From Liolophura sinensis (taxonomy: Eukaryota; Mollusca; Polyplacophora; Chitonida; Chitonidae), in contig NC_088301.1 in NCBI RefSeq assembly GCF_032854445.1, positions 24,722,402-24,786,401 on the forward strand: a stretch of 64,000 nt of DNA, read 5' to 3'. A program made the translations under genes and the position numbers. This document shows positions 1 to 26,300 of the stretch, in pieces (the stretch's first letter is position 1; every line of letters begins with the position of its first letter). The notes beneath the pieces are model-generated. The model was not told the DNA's origin. It saw only the letters and a list, made by a program, of their open reading frames with translations, and searched no databases.

Positions 1-2138
1 TATATAGTATTTTTTAGAAGATATGAATATATTTTGAAAACTGTAGCCATTGGGAGCTACCAGAAGCTGTCCATTACATTCTAGGCCATTAGACAGTTGA
101 ACTACCTATATTTAAGCCATTGTACTATTGGATGTAAACCAAACATACTGGTACTTATAGTTAGGGTAAAATAACAAAAGTCTCTTTTGATGCAGCATAA
201 AAAACATTTGACAAAAAACCAAAGTTAACTGCTTCAAGTATATTCCTATTTCACGCTGCATGCAGTGTCAAATCATAAAACAAGTCCTGCAGACAACCAA
301 AACACCATTAAATGTCGAAAAGCTGTAGCTGAACTGCTTTACTTTGACACACTGCGTAGATTATCGTTACCAGATTTTATATGATCTTACAGATGTTACA
401 GACTGGGGGAATGTGAGGAGTACTCCATCCCTTTCCATCTTTTCATACCTTGAAAAACCACCTCCGTTACAGATGTGAACAGGACTGAAACACTTTTACA
501 GCTAGAGGTTGTTTGAACTTTTTTAAACTTCAAATGTTTTGAATAAAGAATTTGGTAGGTACATGTACATATAAATGAGATGAAGGGCTAAGAGACAGTC
601 ATTAAGACATCACAGCGAAGAGAAAGAGGAGAATATATACGTAGCTTTACATTTAGCATTCATGTTTTCCACTGCAAGACAAGCTGGCTGCCACACTACA
701 TGGCTGGCCATGCATCATGGGAACTCTTCACAGCAACGTCGTTACCTTGTGGTACTGAACAGTTCCAAATCGTGGTACGGATCAGAAAGTGGCGACCGCT
801 CAATAATGAGTGGCAGTTGGTACTGCTCACTAAATAACTGCATGACACAGCACAGTCAGAAACCTGGTGGTTCTGCATAGCAGCATCGGTTTAGCACTAT
901 GCTGTACATGTACATGACCACGGACCAGATTCACAGTACCTTATGGTTTACTGTGTTGTACTGAGGAGAAAATTTTGCTCTGTTGCATGCATGCATGATG
1001 CCTAGCCCGTCATAACCCAACATAAACTAAAAGCAATATTTACATCAGGTACAGGCGAAATCTGGCCTTTACAGTGTCATCAAGAATGTCTGGTTATCCG
1101 TTCAGTTATGTTTTACTAGAATACAGCTTACAAAGATCAATGAATACAGCTTACAAAGATCAATGAATACAGCTATGGTGAGAACATGGCACAAGAAGGT
1201 CAATAGAGGAAAACAGCAGTATTATATAAAATCAAGTTTAACCAGTTTTACCTCAAATTCATGCTTTTATAAAATTTATTAAACAAACATCCAGGTTTGC
1301 GAACTCCCAAAGCATGAATTTTGTAAAAAAGTAAACTTTATGTAAACCGAAGCTATGTTTTAATATGTATTACAGAAAATTGGACAAATGAAGGTCCTCA
1401 GACCGTTAGAGTCAAAAATCAGACTTCTAACTATGCACTGATTTTTTGCTTGATCCATCTATACCCAACTACAGTTGGTGAAAGTAGCCAAACATCAAGT
1501 CCTGTAACACTCTTCTGGTAGATATAACAATGAGTTTGACTTGAGAGGTCCCAAATATTTTAGTTTCACAAAGTTTAATATTCCTTAAGAAAATTCACAT
1601 GGATTATAGTCCATAGCCAGGCTTCAAAGATTTCACAAAAAGCATAGGTTGCATATTTAAACAGCAAAAAAAAAAAAAAAATACAAATCATACCAATACA
1701 AAGTAAAATATTACGTCTATACTATTCATGTAACAAATATACACAGGATAAAAGGATGCATTGATAATCACATCAGAATGGTAAAAAATGAAAACATATC
1801 CACAAAAGGGGAGAGGGGGATTTAAAAAAAGAAAAAAAAAGGGGGGGGGGGGGCAAAAAAATGTTTAACTTTAAACAAGACAAATCAGCTTTACAATCAC
1901 AATGCTGACCCTGTGCCAGCCGATTTCCTTCAATTGGGTCAAGGGTCATACCCTCCAAAAGCCTTGATGCCGAGAGCATGTGGTAAAAATACCAATATAC
2001 AGTCGCCATTTACAGCTGAACGGTAAAAGGGTCCCTGCCAGTGTGGTACACATTCGTCCACACTGGAGTCTTCTCACTATAGACAACTAGATTGTATAGA
2101 CGACGTGCCAGGGGTGATAAGCGCTCCATATGTACAGT
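1..2138 (-). other. RAB10 3' untranslated region and downstream flank
   Basis: No coding sequence is recognisable here. The RAB10 stop codon is at 2139-2141, so this stretch holds its 3' UTR and then downstream DNA. A canonical AATAAA (TTTATT on the plus strand) lies at 1275-1280, about 860 bases after the stop, and is a plausible polyadenylation signal. In mRNA sense the UTR carries a long C/U tract (1804-1860, with a run of 13 C). A short direct duplication of a 23-24 bp unit sits at about 1121-1175. The exact mRNA end cannot be read from sequence alone. Confidence 0.5.
1275..1280 (-). terminator. candidate RAB10 polyadenylation signal AATAAA
   Basis: TTTATT on the plus strand reads AATAAA in the gene sense, 859 bases after the RAB10 stop. 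It is the clearest canonical hexamer downstream of this gene, but AT-rich DNA makes chance matches common. Confidence 0.35.
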
Positions 2139-16468
<14,330 letters not shown>

Positions 16469-16489
16469 TTTACAATGCTTTCAAGCATT

Positions 16490-16720
16490 CAAAATGCAAA
16501 ATGGCGGACGACTGTCGCAACAAGAAGCTTTGCTGCTCTTCCACAAATGGTAGGTCTTTCGAAAGACCTAGTTCTGTTGCTGAGACTTCTGGACTGTTGT
16601 GTTTCTGGGACTTTCAATGCAACAAACAGTAGTTAACGAGATAGCCCTTAACTTCCCCCCATATCACAAGTCCCAAGTGTTTCTTGGCTCAGCTCATAAC
16701 GTCACTTCCGTCCGACGCTC
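16490..16720 (-). promoter_or_regulatory. probable RAB10 promoter region
   Basis: Within 250 bp upstream of the RAB10 start are a YY1-like element AAAATGGCGGA (16498-16508), a perfect 20-bp palindrome (16551-16570), and a joined CRE half-site plus ETS site, AACGTCACTTCCG (16698-16710). CpG dinucleotides are denser here than in the flanks. These are typical of TATA-less animal promoters. The start site itself is not visible, so this is inference. Confidence 0.4.
16551..16570. promoter_or_regulatory. perfect 20-bp palindrome TAGGTCTTTCGAAAGACCTA
   Basis: Perfectly symmetric about 16560/16561, lying 83-102 bp upstream of the RAB10 ATG. It contains two inverted AGGTCT half-sites, close to the nuclear-receptor half-site AGGTCA, separated by TTCGAA. 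Binding is inference. Confidence 0.5.
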
Positions 16721-18233
16721 GGGTGACTTTCCTGTTCCAAGGGAGACTACTTTTATTACCACAAACTTACGCAGAAACCTGTTTCAAAAGATTTTACAAA
16801 ACCGTGGGTGTTAATACTCCCCTTTGAAAACCTTTTATATTTTAGATTATGCTAACAATAATGTTGGTTTTGATAGAGCTGATTTTTGTAGACCTGTTAG
16901 TTCCTTATAATATACAACATTTAAATGTCAACCGCAAATTATCAGTAAGTAGTGTACCCAATGTACGTCAAAAGCAGCTAACAGTTGTTGTGCGACTTCT
17001 TCATAGAATTGTTTACACACTTTAAAATTATTTCGTAAGGGATTGTCATTAATAACAACTATATCTGAAAAATCAAGTGTTAAAAAAAGATATTTATTTG
17101 GTGCAATATGTTTTTACCGTTCTTTATTATTCGGAAATATTTTGGAAAATGCATTTCTAGCTGACTGAGAAGAAATCCCTCCAGTGATTGACAGATATAT
17201 ACAACCCCAGTCTCAAATCAGTAAAAGGGTTCTGTACCAATGCAAATTACTTTTGGTTGTTCCAGATATTTTCATTGAAATGCCAACATCATTGTATTCA
17301 GGAATTTCTATCCAAATGTTTAAGACATACATGTAAAATTTAAGGATTTTAAGCAGAGATGCTTTATAGTTGCACCGTTCGCTTTAATGTTATCATAGGC
17401 CTAACCATTGCCATCATGGTAGGGCTATAGGCGGCCTATCATCTCATACAGTTTTACTATAAATTGTAAAAGTATTGAACTCTACAATGATTTACATACT
17501 GTGTAATCTAAAATTCTATATTATTAGATCAGGGATTAAATGAAACATTGTGCAACTTAAATGCAACGTTCAAAGCCACACAGCTATACATGTACATATG
17601 TAGGTTAGCTCCATGTAGCAATGCGCCACACGATGTTGTATAGGGGATATTGCAAAAGCGTGGTTACATGGTTGAGGGGTTACATGAATACATGCCTAGT
17701 GCATGGTTATGCAGTCCAGTCCAGGGATAACGCAGAAGAGATATAAAAAATAAAAAATAAAAAAATAAAACAACAAAAAAACAACAACAACAACAAAAAA
17801 GACAAAAAAAACCCCGGTGCTATATGCCTTGTGAACCCCGCGGATGCCTGTTTGGCAATGCAGGCCTACTAGATAATTAATGAACTGAAACTATCATTAA
17901 CAATCATATATGAGCTGAATAAATGTCCACTCGTATATCAATTTGGAGCTTTAAAACAAATGGAGAAACAAGCTTTGAAAAAATTGTCAGAAAGCAAACA
18001 TCGCCGTTTGGTCCCTGTGTCAGCCTACTTTATAACCTCGCATATCGAAACCGTTTTTATATTTTATTGATACACCGGAATAACAGCTCCAGATTTTTTT
18101 GAAATTTTGTCCGTATTATATAGGCCTTCTTCATTTGTCTCAGACGGACAATTTGCAGGTTATATAAATGTCTGGAAACAAAGACTCTTATAAATTGTAT
18201 AATTTGTACATACCGGTAGGCCTAAAATTGATT

Positions 18234-18360
18234 CAAATGATTGGTGTTTTACGCCGTACTCAAGAATAGTTCACTTATGTAAGACGGCGGCCAGCATTAC
18301 GGTGGGACGAAACCCACTACCATCCATAGGCTGCTGGTCCGGGAGGCTTATAATCAGGGT
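18234..18360 (-). repeat. SINE family A, partial copy
   Basis: The plus strand has ATTGGTGTTTTACGCCGTAC, CTCAAGAATAGTTCACTTATG and GACGGCGGCCAGCATTACGG, the well-conserved 3' half of family A. The tRNA-like head is missing. Confidence 0.85.
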
Positions 18361-20027
18361 TCAAGCACGCATGCAGCATACATGGCAAATTCCATGACTT
18401 TTCTGGTAACTGGTCAGGCGTAAACCACATACCACGCAACAGCAAATTAAAACATCCTCCGCTTAATTGTCAAGAATCTGAACGTAAAACAAGCATTGTA
18501 AATAATCTGGAAATTTTGTTTGGCTTCCAAAGACATTCAATAACCTGCACTTAAATTCCGTGACTTTCAACGATTTTCCAAGGCTGGCTCTATATCATAT
18601 AGCTATATTAACCAGAGGGTCTACCCTCCCAATGTAGGCTGCACGGCTAATGAGGTAGCAGGTTCTAATCCAGTTTTCTCTGGTTTGATTTCGGGTAGAA
18701 GTGAGGAGCTGTGTCAGGTACCTCGCGAAGGGTGGCTTATAACCTAAGATTTATAAAAATCATAAACTTCATCAAATTTAAAGAATATTGGCTTTGTTGT
18801 TCTTTAATTATTTATTTATTTTGATAACATGTATGTTGTTTAACGCCCTATTCTCACAGAACTTCTCACCAACTCTGAAAAAAATAGTCTGTTAAATTTA
18901 ACAGAAAGCCTGTTATCTGATGAGTGTTGCTGGATCGTATATTCTGTTATTCTAGCAGAGTAGGCCTATTTCTGTCAAATGTACCACCCATATTTTATTA
19001 ATTCAGCATAACGATTCTACTAGACTAACGTGATATTATGTTGAGTATGACACAAAATTGTGTTATATTAACAGAAAACAGCTAGTCTACGATGGCAGTC
19101 AGTTTTACTGTATGGGGGAAGAAACCAGAGTGCCCATGAATGGTACCCCAGTTATATTTGGCAAATTATGTAGGCCTACTGTTTTTTCATCAGTGATATA
19201 TAATCATATACAGAACGAACGTTATAAAGCACGCAAATGGCCTCCATGCATCCAGGTAATTCGTATAGTGGTATACCAGGTTTATTTAATTAAAGATTCA
19301 ACAAACATTCTGGAAGTATTGCGAAAACAATACATGGGCCCTATGCATAGCGGTTTGAACCTACCTGTTTCATGTCATCACCCTCAACAGAACAAACGTG
19401 GCCACAGTTAATTTTGTTGAAAATGGAAGAAAAAGCTCGCAAAAAATTGACATATGATAGGTAACTTGTCCAGTCATATCAAGCTAAGCTTGTCTAAGCT
19501 TCAATTCAATGTTATGAATACTGCATGCAAGGCGTTATATATTATGCATTATGCATCTCGTTATACCACATTTCAAATTGGTAGAACGATGATTTAAAAA
19601 CTTGTTTCACAAAATTTGCTCCGGATATGCAGAAAGAAACTGTATACCGACGTACACAGTTATTCCCACTATTATATAGCTCGCGTCAGTATTTGCGTTC
19701 TTATAATTTATATAATGTGCAGGCTCTTAATATAAAGCATAACTGAAACGATATTTTGGTTGTAAAACATTGATTTCGGTTATTATCATAACCATGGGTG
19801 CATTTCTTGTACGGAAACCTATACTAATAATACCATTAAGTTAACCATTTACGAGTCGAGACTATACTCATCGGCCCGGTGTCAGTATATAAACCTGTAT
19901 ACACAATAATGTGATTTGGATGGTCACCACCGTGCATATATCTCTGAACCTATATCATATTCAGATAAAATTTAGGAACTTTTGCTCGCTTTTACTTTTT
20001 GGAATTTTCATGCCTTTCGTTACATTA

Positions 20028-20547
20028 ATTTGCATAAACCAATCGCTTTAATTTGTATATAAAGCTCAGTTTCCATCTGTGTGACGGCACCGTATATCTC
20101 TGAACTCATTCAAAGGAAATTCAGACTTTCACAGTAATAATTATTGCATGGGACTTCTATACATTTGCCATTTTTTAGGCGTATGGCCTTTTCAGGCCCA
20201 CCATTGCATTAGCTTGCATATTAATCAGCTTCATTTGCATAACTGCAGCAGTATTTTGTTGCCGTTGATTTTCTGGTCTTATATATATTGAATGGAAAAT
20301 CCTTGAGTTTTACATAGATGATTATTGCATGCATGTGACTGCATGTTATACATCGCGATAGTTACTGCCGAAAGCTTATTATGCTATACATGTACAACCA
20401 TGTACACGGAAGTAAAAGTTATCCCACACGCGCCTATAGTTGGTTTTAGTTAAGCGGCTCCGAAGAAGAATTTATCTAACACTTGACTTTTGACCTTTTC
20501 AAATCAACACCTAAATTAATTTGCATACTAGTAGGCTTGATTTGCAT
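20028..20547. promoter_or_regulatory. cluster of four octamer motifs ATTTGCAT
   Basis: Exact ATTTGCAT copies lie at 20028-20035, 20233-20240, 20519-20526 and 20540-20547, in the same orientation, within diverged copies of a roughly 200-290 bp repeat. ATTTGCAT is the POU-factor octamer (ATGCAAAT on the other strand). It may be an enhancer or simply an old repeat that happens to contain the motif. Confidence 0.35.
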
Positions 20548-21990
20548 GCTGTAGCCGCAAAATACAGCCGCACTTTCTGAAAATTCAAGAAGTTTTGCTT
20601 CACAACCAAGTATGCCAGAATGTACAAACTATATACGGACCTTTGTCAAGTATCTTCCGATGACATTCACCCGCAATGCAAGCTGTACGTCACACATGTG
20701 GAAGGCAAGGTATTTCCAAAGAACTTAACTTACAAACTTTTATATGTACTTGTCTACATATCAGACACCAGCCAATTCGTCAGTCAGGATTGTGTATCTC
20801 TGTAAAGGCCATCTTGCCCATTCTAAAACAGTCATTATCATTTATAAACTACAACCATACAACAACTTATTTGATTAATAAATTTATTTGCTCTCTCTCA
20901 AAAGAAAGCCATTTAAGACATCAGTTGTATAGCAATACATAACTTATACATATAATTACCCTAAAACGACAAAAGTTCATATGTACAACTCATTATATTA
21001 CAATCTTTGGCGTTGATGCTCATCATCCCGCACTGTACTCAAACAAAGGAGGCTAAAACAGATGATGACTTCCATTAAAATCAGATTAGTATTATTATTA
21101 TTAAGAAATCGTAGTTTGGTCCCAATGAAGATGCTTTTAAGATATTGTTACTTCTGAGCCAACTCACAGGTTGTCCTGCTGTACATTTTGCCTTTACTTT
21201 TCACATATCATCCAGCAGCATATGCTTGCCTTCACCTTCCAGCCTTTTCGCATATTACCCATGAACACTTTTACATTGTGTTAAAAAAAATAGACATTTT
21301 CTTGGCAGAATTTGAAATATATTTGCACGAGGATGAAACGGGTTATTAGCCAGATTACTCATGCTGGTGCAAAACTGAGTTATTCCAATGCATAAATTAT
21401 ATTTTGAAGAAGCCTTTCCCATCATATTATGTGGAAAACTTAAGTTTAATATACATACATACAATTACGTCTAAGCTACCATTTAAAACTGCAGAAAGCT
21501 GCAATGACTGCTTCCTGCATCTTTTCCAAAATGACAACAGGATAAATTCTTTGGGTTACAAGTTTAACGTTTGTAGAGGTAGTGGAAATATCACATGATA
21601 TGATAGGCTTTAGTTCCCTTACATTATCTATTGGTTGATCCAACAGTAAATAATAAAGACATGCATCAAACAGTTTTAATAATGGAATGAAAAATATACA
21701 TCCCATTGTCAGAAAACACCTTAGCTACACCCAATATTACACTGCATATTACTTACTCTACAGTTCAACAGGAAGTGATGCTAAATAGAAGCTTAACGTC
21801 AGAAGAATATGTGAGTACAGAGATTGAGTTTGACATATATACAGTGTGTCAAGCTGTTATATTATTACCTTTGAATGGTCTACATTTAAGTTAGTGGGTG
21901 AACAATACTATCTAGTAGTTACCCTTAACTGTTACGTAACTAATATCTGCCACCCACTTGTACAAGATGCTTCTCAGACTCCAATATAAT

Positions 21991-22410
21991 GCCTGTCTGC
22001 TACTGTGCGGGCTAAGTTACTGCATCTGTCATGCATGTCTGCTACTGTGTGGGCTAAGCTATAGTAGGTGTCATACATGTCTGCTACTGTGTTGGCTAAG
22101 TTATTGTATGTGGCATACATGTCTGCTACTGTGTGGGCAAAGTTACAGTATGTGCCATGCATGTCTGCTACTGTGTGGGCAAAGTTATTGTATGTGCCAT
22201 GCATGTCTGCTACTGTGTGGGCAAAGTTACAGTACATGTCATGCATGTCTGCTGCTGTGTGGAAAAAGTTAGGATATTGCATGTCTGCTACTGTGTGGGC
22301 TAAGATACAGTATAATGCAATTCTGCTACAGTGTGCTAAGATACACTGTCATGCATGTCTGCTATGCACTGTGAGGAAAATGTTAGGATATTGCCTGTCT
22401 GCTACTGTTC
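21991..22410. repeat. minisatellite, 42-bp unit, about ten copies
   Basis: Units contain CATGTCTGCTACTGTGTGGG followed by CTAAGTTACAGTATGTG. The first six copies are regular; later copies are shortened and diverged. Because 42 is a multiple of three, both strands stay open for about 100 codons, which is a by-product of the repeat and not a gene. Confidence 0.9.
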
Positions 22411-23354
22411 ATAAATGTTCGCAACATTACAAAAGTTTGTTGTAGGTTACAAGTAATATGAACTTTTTAAAAAGACCAAACTACTGTCAGATCTAGCAAT
22501 ATGAGGCAGGACAGTTCAAAATGGACGGAATACCCATGTATTACAAACAACAAGCTCAGCAAACGCCAAACACAGCACACAAGCCACAAACAAATAGTAT
22601 GTCCAGTAAGAGCTGTATGTATTATGGAAACAAACAATAAAAAGACAGGGTATATACAAAACAGCGAAGTCCACATGCAAGCGAGATCTTTCAAAACAAA
22701 ACAATGACCTATCTATATGATACGTAACAAACAATGAGGATATTTTTCTTGCTAACAATGTAGCAGGCTAATAATGTTCGGACAAGGGCAGAAAGATAAC
22801 GATATCTTCTATTAAACACAGTATAGTATCTTACACTATTTTCTACAGAGACTTTGGATCACATGTATATAAATTACAAGACAAAACAAGAATGATTCAG
22901 GATGAAGTTTTAGCATAAAACAGATTTGAACACAAACTATACCCACAATATTTATCATTCTCAGTGTACAGATAGAAAAATAGAATTATACACTTTAGCA
23001 AAGCATGTATAACGTCCACAGTTTCTTCATGGTAAGAAAGTTCTCGTAAATATACATGTAGTTCTGAAAATGCTGGACAATGTAGACATTTATACACTGA
23101 TATCAAGTGAAAACAGTCACGCTGTTGGGGACAGTTCTCAGTACATACACACATACAGGTTATTATTTACATCGCGAGCTATGTACAAATTAATTAAAAG
23201 TCTTTCCCATAAGGACAGCTATTTCCCTGCCATGTCACAATAGATCTGTCAGAAGCTCCTCCAGGGTTCCTCTCCGCACAGTCCATATGTCCGCATGGTC
23301 AGGAGTTTGTTCAAAACATGTAATGAAGGCATCCTCAGATTATCCCAGAATTTG

Positions 23355-23367
23355 TCATTTTAAATAC
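23355..23367 (-). CDS. MAK: MAK/CILK1 coding exon 14 (residues 604-607, stop)
   Basis: Only 13 coding bases: it completes Lys604 and adds Tyr-Leu-Lys-stop. Acceptor TTCTTACAG. With exon 13 it gives TDWAAKYLK, matching the conserved tail TDWA(S)KY of the family. Joining exon 12 directly to it is also open (Ser-Ile-stop), so skipping exon 13 would give a shortened tail. Confidence 0.85.
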
Positions 23368-26300
23368 CTGTAAGAAAAAAACCGAAAAGAAAATAAACAG
23401 ATCATAATACTTTAATTTATTTATTTATTTGATTGGTGGTTTACGCCATAATCAAGAATATTTCACTTATACCACGGAAGCCAGCGGGAGGAAACCGGGC
23501 AGAGCCCGGGGGAAACCCACGACCATCCGCATGTTGCTGCAAGACCTTCCCACTAAGGCCGGAGAGGAAACCAGCATGAGCTGGACTTGAACTCACAGCG
23601 CCCGCATTGGTGAGAGACTCCTGGGTCATTACACTGCGCTAGTGCGCTAACCAACTGGGCCATGGAGGCCTCCGAATTACTTCAAGGGAATGAACGTAGG
23701 CTGATCCTGAATCCAAGGCATAAGGCATCTAGCTAAGGCATCCGAATAAAGCAATGGGAATGATAATAACAACTCATTAATATACCGTAAATTTTCAACT
23801 TTTCAACCACTTTTTTCCAGAGCAAATTTAAGCACACAGTTATTTTCAAAATGATGCTAAAAACAATTCATTTGTGTCACTAAAGGTGCAAACCTCAAAA
23901 AAACTGTGCAAATTAGTTCTCAAACACCATAGCTCTCTCACAGTGTTTCAAAATATTGGTTGCCGAGGCGGTTGAAGAAATAGGATATGTAAAACAACTG
24001 GTTTGTTACGAGAGAACTTAATCAGAAGTTTATGATGTTATTTATGTACCAATGTGGTCATACATTGTCTCTAGCACACTAGGTTTTATGACAGAGCAAC
24101 AAGGTCACTACACTGGTCCTTTACAAACAACCCTCTGGCAGGGTACTCACTTGGCAGCCCAGTCTGTACGGCCATGCACCGGTACCTGTTGTCGTGTAGC
24201 AGAGTTCTTGTTTAACGATAATGGAGCGGGCTGCGCCCTCTTCCATCCCGCATCTGTAAACATGCGGATAGAACACTTAGATCTGCCATGATTTACCATC
24301 GTCTAGCAGAGGCTCATATTACTTGGTGTCCATCCAACAGTTGGATAGCAGAACCACTGCTTAAAGTTTCTAACACCCCAATAACACTTAGCCTTTCATT
24401 TCATTTGGCATGATTGTTTTTTTTTTTACACCTTACTCAAGAATATTTGGTTTAAAGGATTCCAAACATAAGCTTGTTCACATTGGAGAGAACAGAAATG
24501 CCATCATTATATATGTAACAATTGGGTGTATACTTACTTGACTTATTCCCTGAACTCATGAATGACGGCACATAACCCCCTCCCCCTGCACTAGGTCCAA
24601 AACCTCCCCCTCCTAAAACAAATTGCAGAACACATGTCAATCCAACAGCTGACTGATACACATGAAACTATGTAAATTTAAGGTTTGAAAACGTAGCTTT
24701 AAACACATCCACTACCAATTTAATTTACAAAACCATATCTACTGTTGGTTGTCTGGAATACAGTAAATAATACGATGACCATTTGTACAATCATTTAAAG
24801 ATACTGTAAATCTTCAACCTTTCAACCAGTGACATACTTCCTAAGTGGAATTTATGCATACAATTATAATGAAAATGATGCTAAAAATTATATGTTTGTG
24901 TCATTAACGATGCAAATTTCATAAAACTGTGCTAATTATATCTATAAACCCTATAATTCTCTCAGAATGTTTCGAAATGGTTGCAGAGGCGTTGAAAAAG
25001 TTGAAGAATTTGGTGCTAAATAATTTCCTTACAAAGACAAATAACCTCACACCAAGAGAAATATAGAATCTGTAGCACAAAGTGGTCTATGAATCAAAGA
25101 AAATGTCTACATTACTTAAATTTTCACATCAACGTTTTCATACATATGTACTGACAAGGGAGCTCAGACATATTTTTCTGAAGTTCTGCACCCAAAAGTC
25201 TAAATTGTGTTCACTGTACATGAATCCAATAATTATCAATAATTACTCATATCATAAATATAACATTGTTATTTTGATGAAAAAACTTGAAACATAGTCC
25301 TAATTTAGTTAGGACTGGTCTACATGAGGAGTCATACTGGTGCAAATGTTTAACGGGTAAATATTTTTTTCTCATTTATTTGATTGAAGTTATGCTACAG
25401 AGCTAAGAAGTTTTTTCATTTGCAAGACTGTGATCAGGTGTAAACTTGTAAGTGGAAGAAACCCCAAGTAAACCAATGTGCCCAAAGTAAACCAAAGTGC
25501 CCCAATTAAACCAAAGTGCCCCAAGTAAACCATTGCTCTTCACCAGCATCCACACAAACCTGCTGTCTCAACACTACTGCCAAACCAGTGGAAGCATTGG
25601 TATGGTAGCAGTTTCCCGCATTGGTCAGGAATGATGTTGTCCACAGCTGACTGCGTTGAATTTTGAGTAATTCTAGACCAATGAAGTTTAATAAATTGCA
25701 ATTAACATCACTGTATTTTTCGTTTCACCTAATTCTGCTTTAGCCATGGTGCTAGAGGCATGTAACTTGCTGCTATGTATGCATTTATATGAAGAGTTAG
25801 ACTAAAACCCTAACTGAAGTCAACTGACAAGAGGTCATATTTCACACAGTTATGTGTCACCATTTGCCAGCTATCACACTGTTGTCACTCCTCTGTTTTT
25901 TCTCTCTATGCTGTATGTCTTAATTATATTATAAAGGAAGTATTTGCAACATGTCTTACCCAGTCCCATGTTATTTCTGCCCATTGCCACCCCTCCCAGG
26001 CCCCCTTTACTGACTGGGGAAAAGGTAGCTTGACTCTCTGGACTCTCCGTCTTTAAGGCACTGTTACGCATACTAATACCTGAAAATAGAATAACTTAAA
26101 ATAATTCACTGCTCTTAGAGACAATACATACTGTATCATTTATGTATCAGTTTGACATGATTTCTTTTTATGTCAGTTAAAGAGTTTTAAGTAAATATAT
26201 TGCAAAGGAATTTTCCATTCCACATGATTTATTTATTTGGTGAAGGTTTAACATCGTACTCAAAAAATTTTCACTTCTACAACAGCAGTTAGTTTCATGG

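Larger units (their letters stand above)
16721..23354. other. intergenic region between RAB10 and the MAK/CILK1 gene
   Basis: No gene is supported. The longest open frame (117 codons near 19058) has no recognisable domain. Contents are an A-rich low-complexity tract (about 17735-17810), a SINE family A copy (18234-18360), octamer-bearing DNA (20028-20547), and a 42-bp minisatellite (21991-22410). The kinase gene's 3' UTR must begin at 23354 and run leftwards; I see no convincing polyadenylation signal close by. Confidence 0.7.

Noticed and set aside
19058-19411. 117-codon intergenic open frame (plus)
   Set aside because: No recognisable domain, signal peptide or conserved pattern; cannot be supported as a gene without transcript data.
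23600-23670. A possible tRNA gene on the minus strand
   Set aside because: It is the head of SINE family A; the anticodon and acceptor stems do not form.
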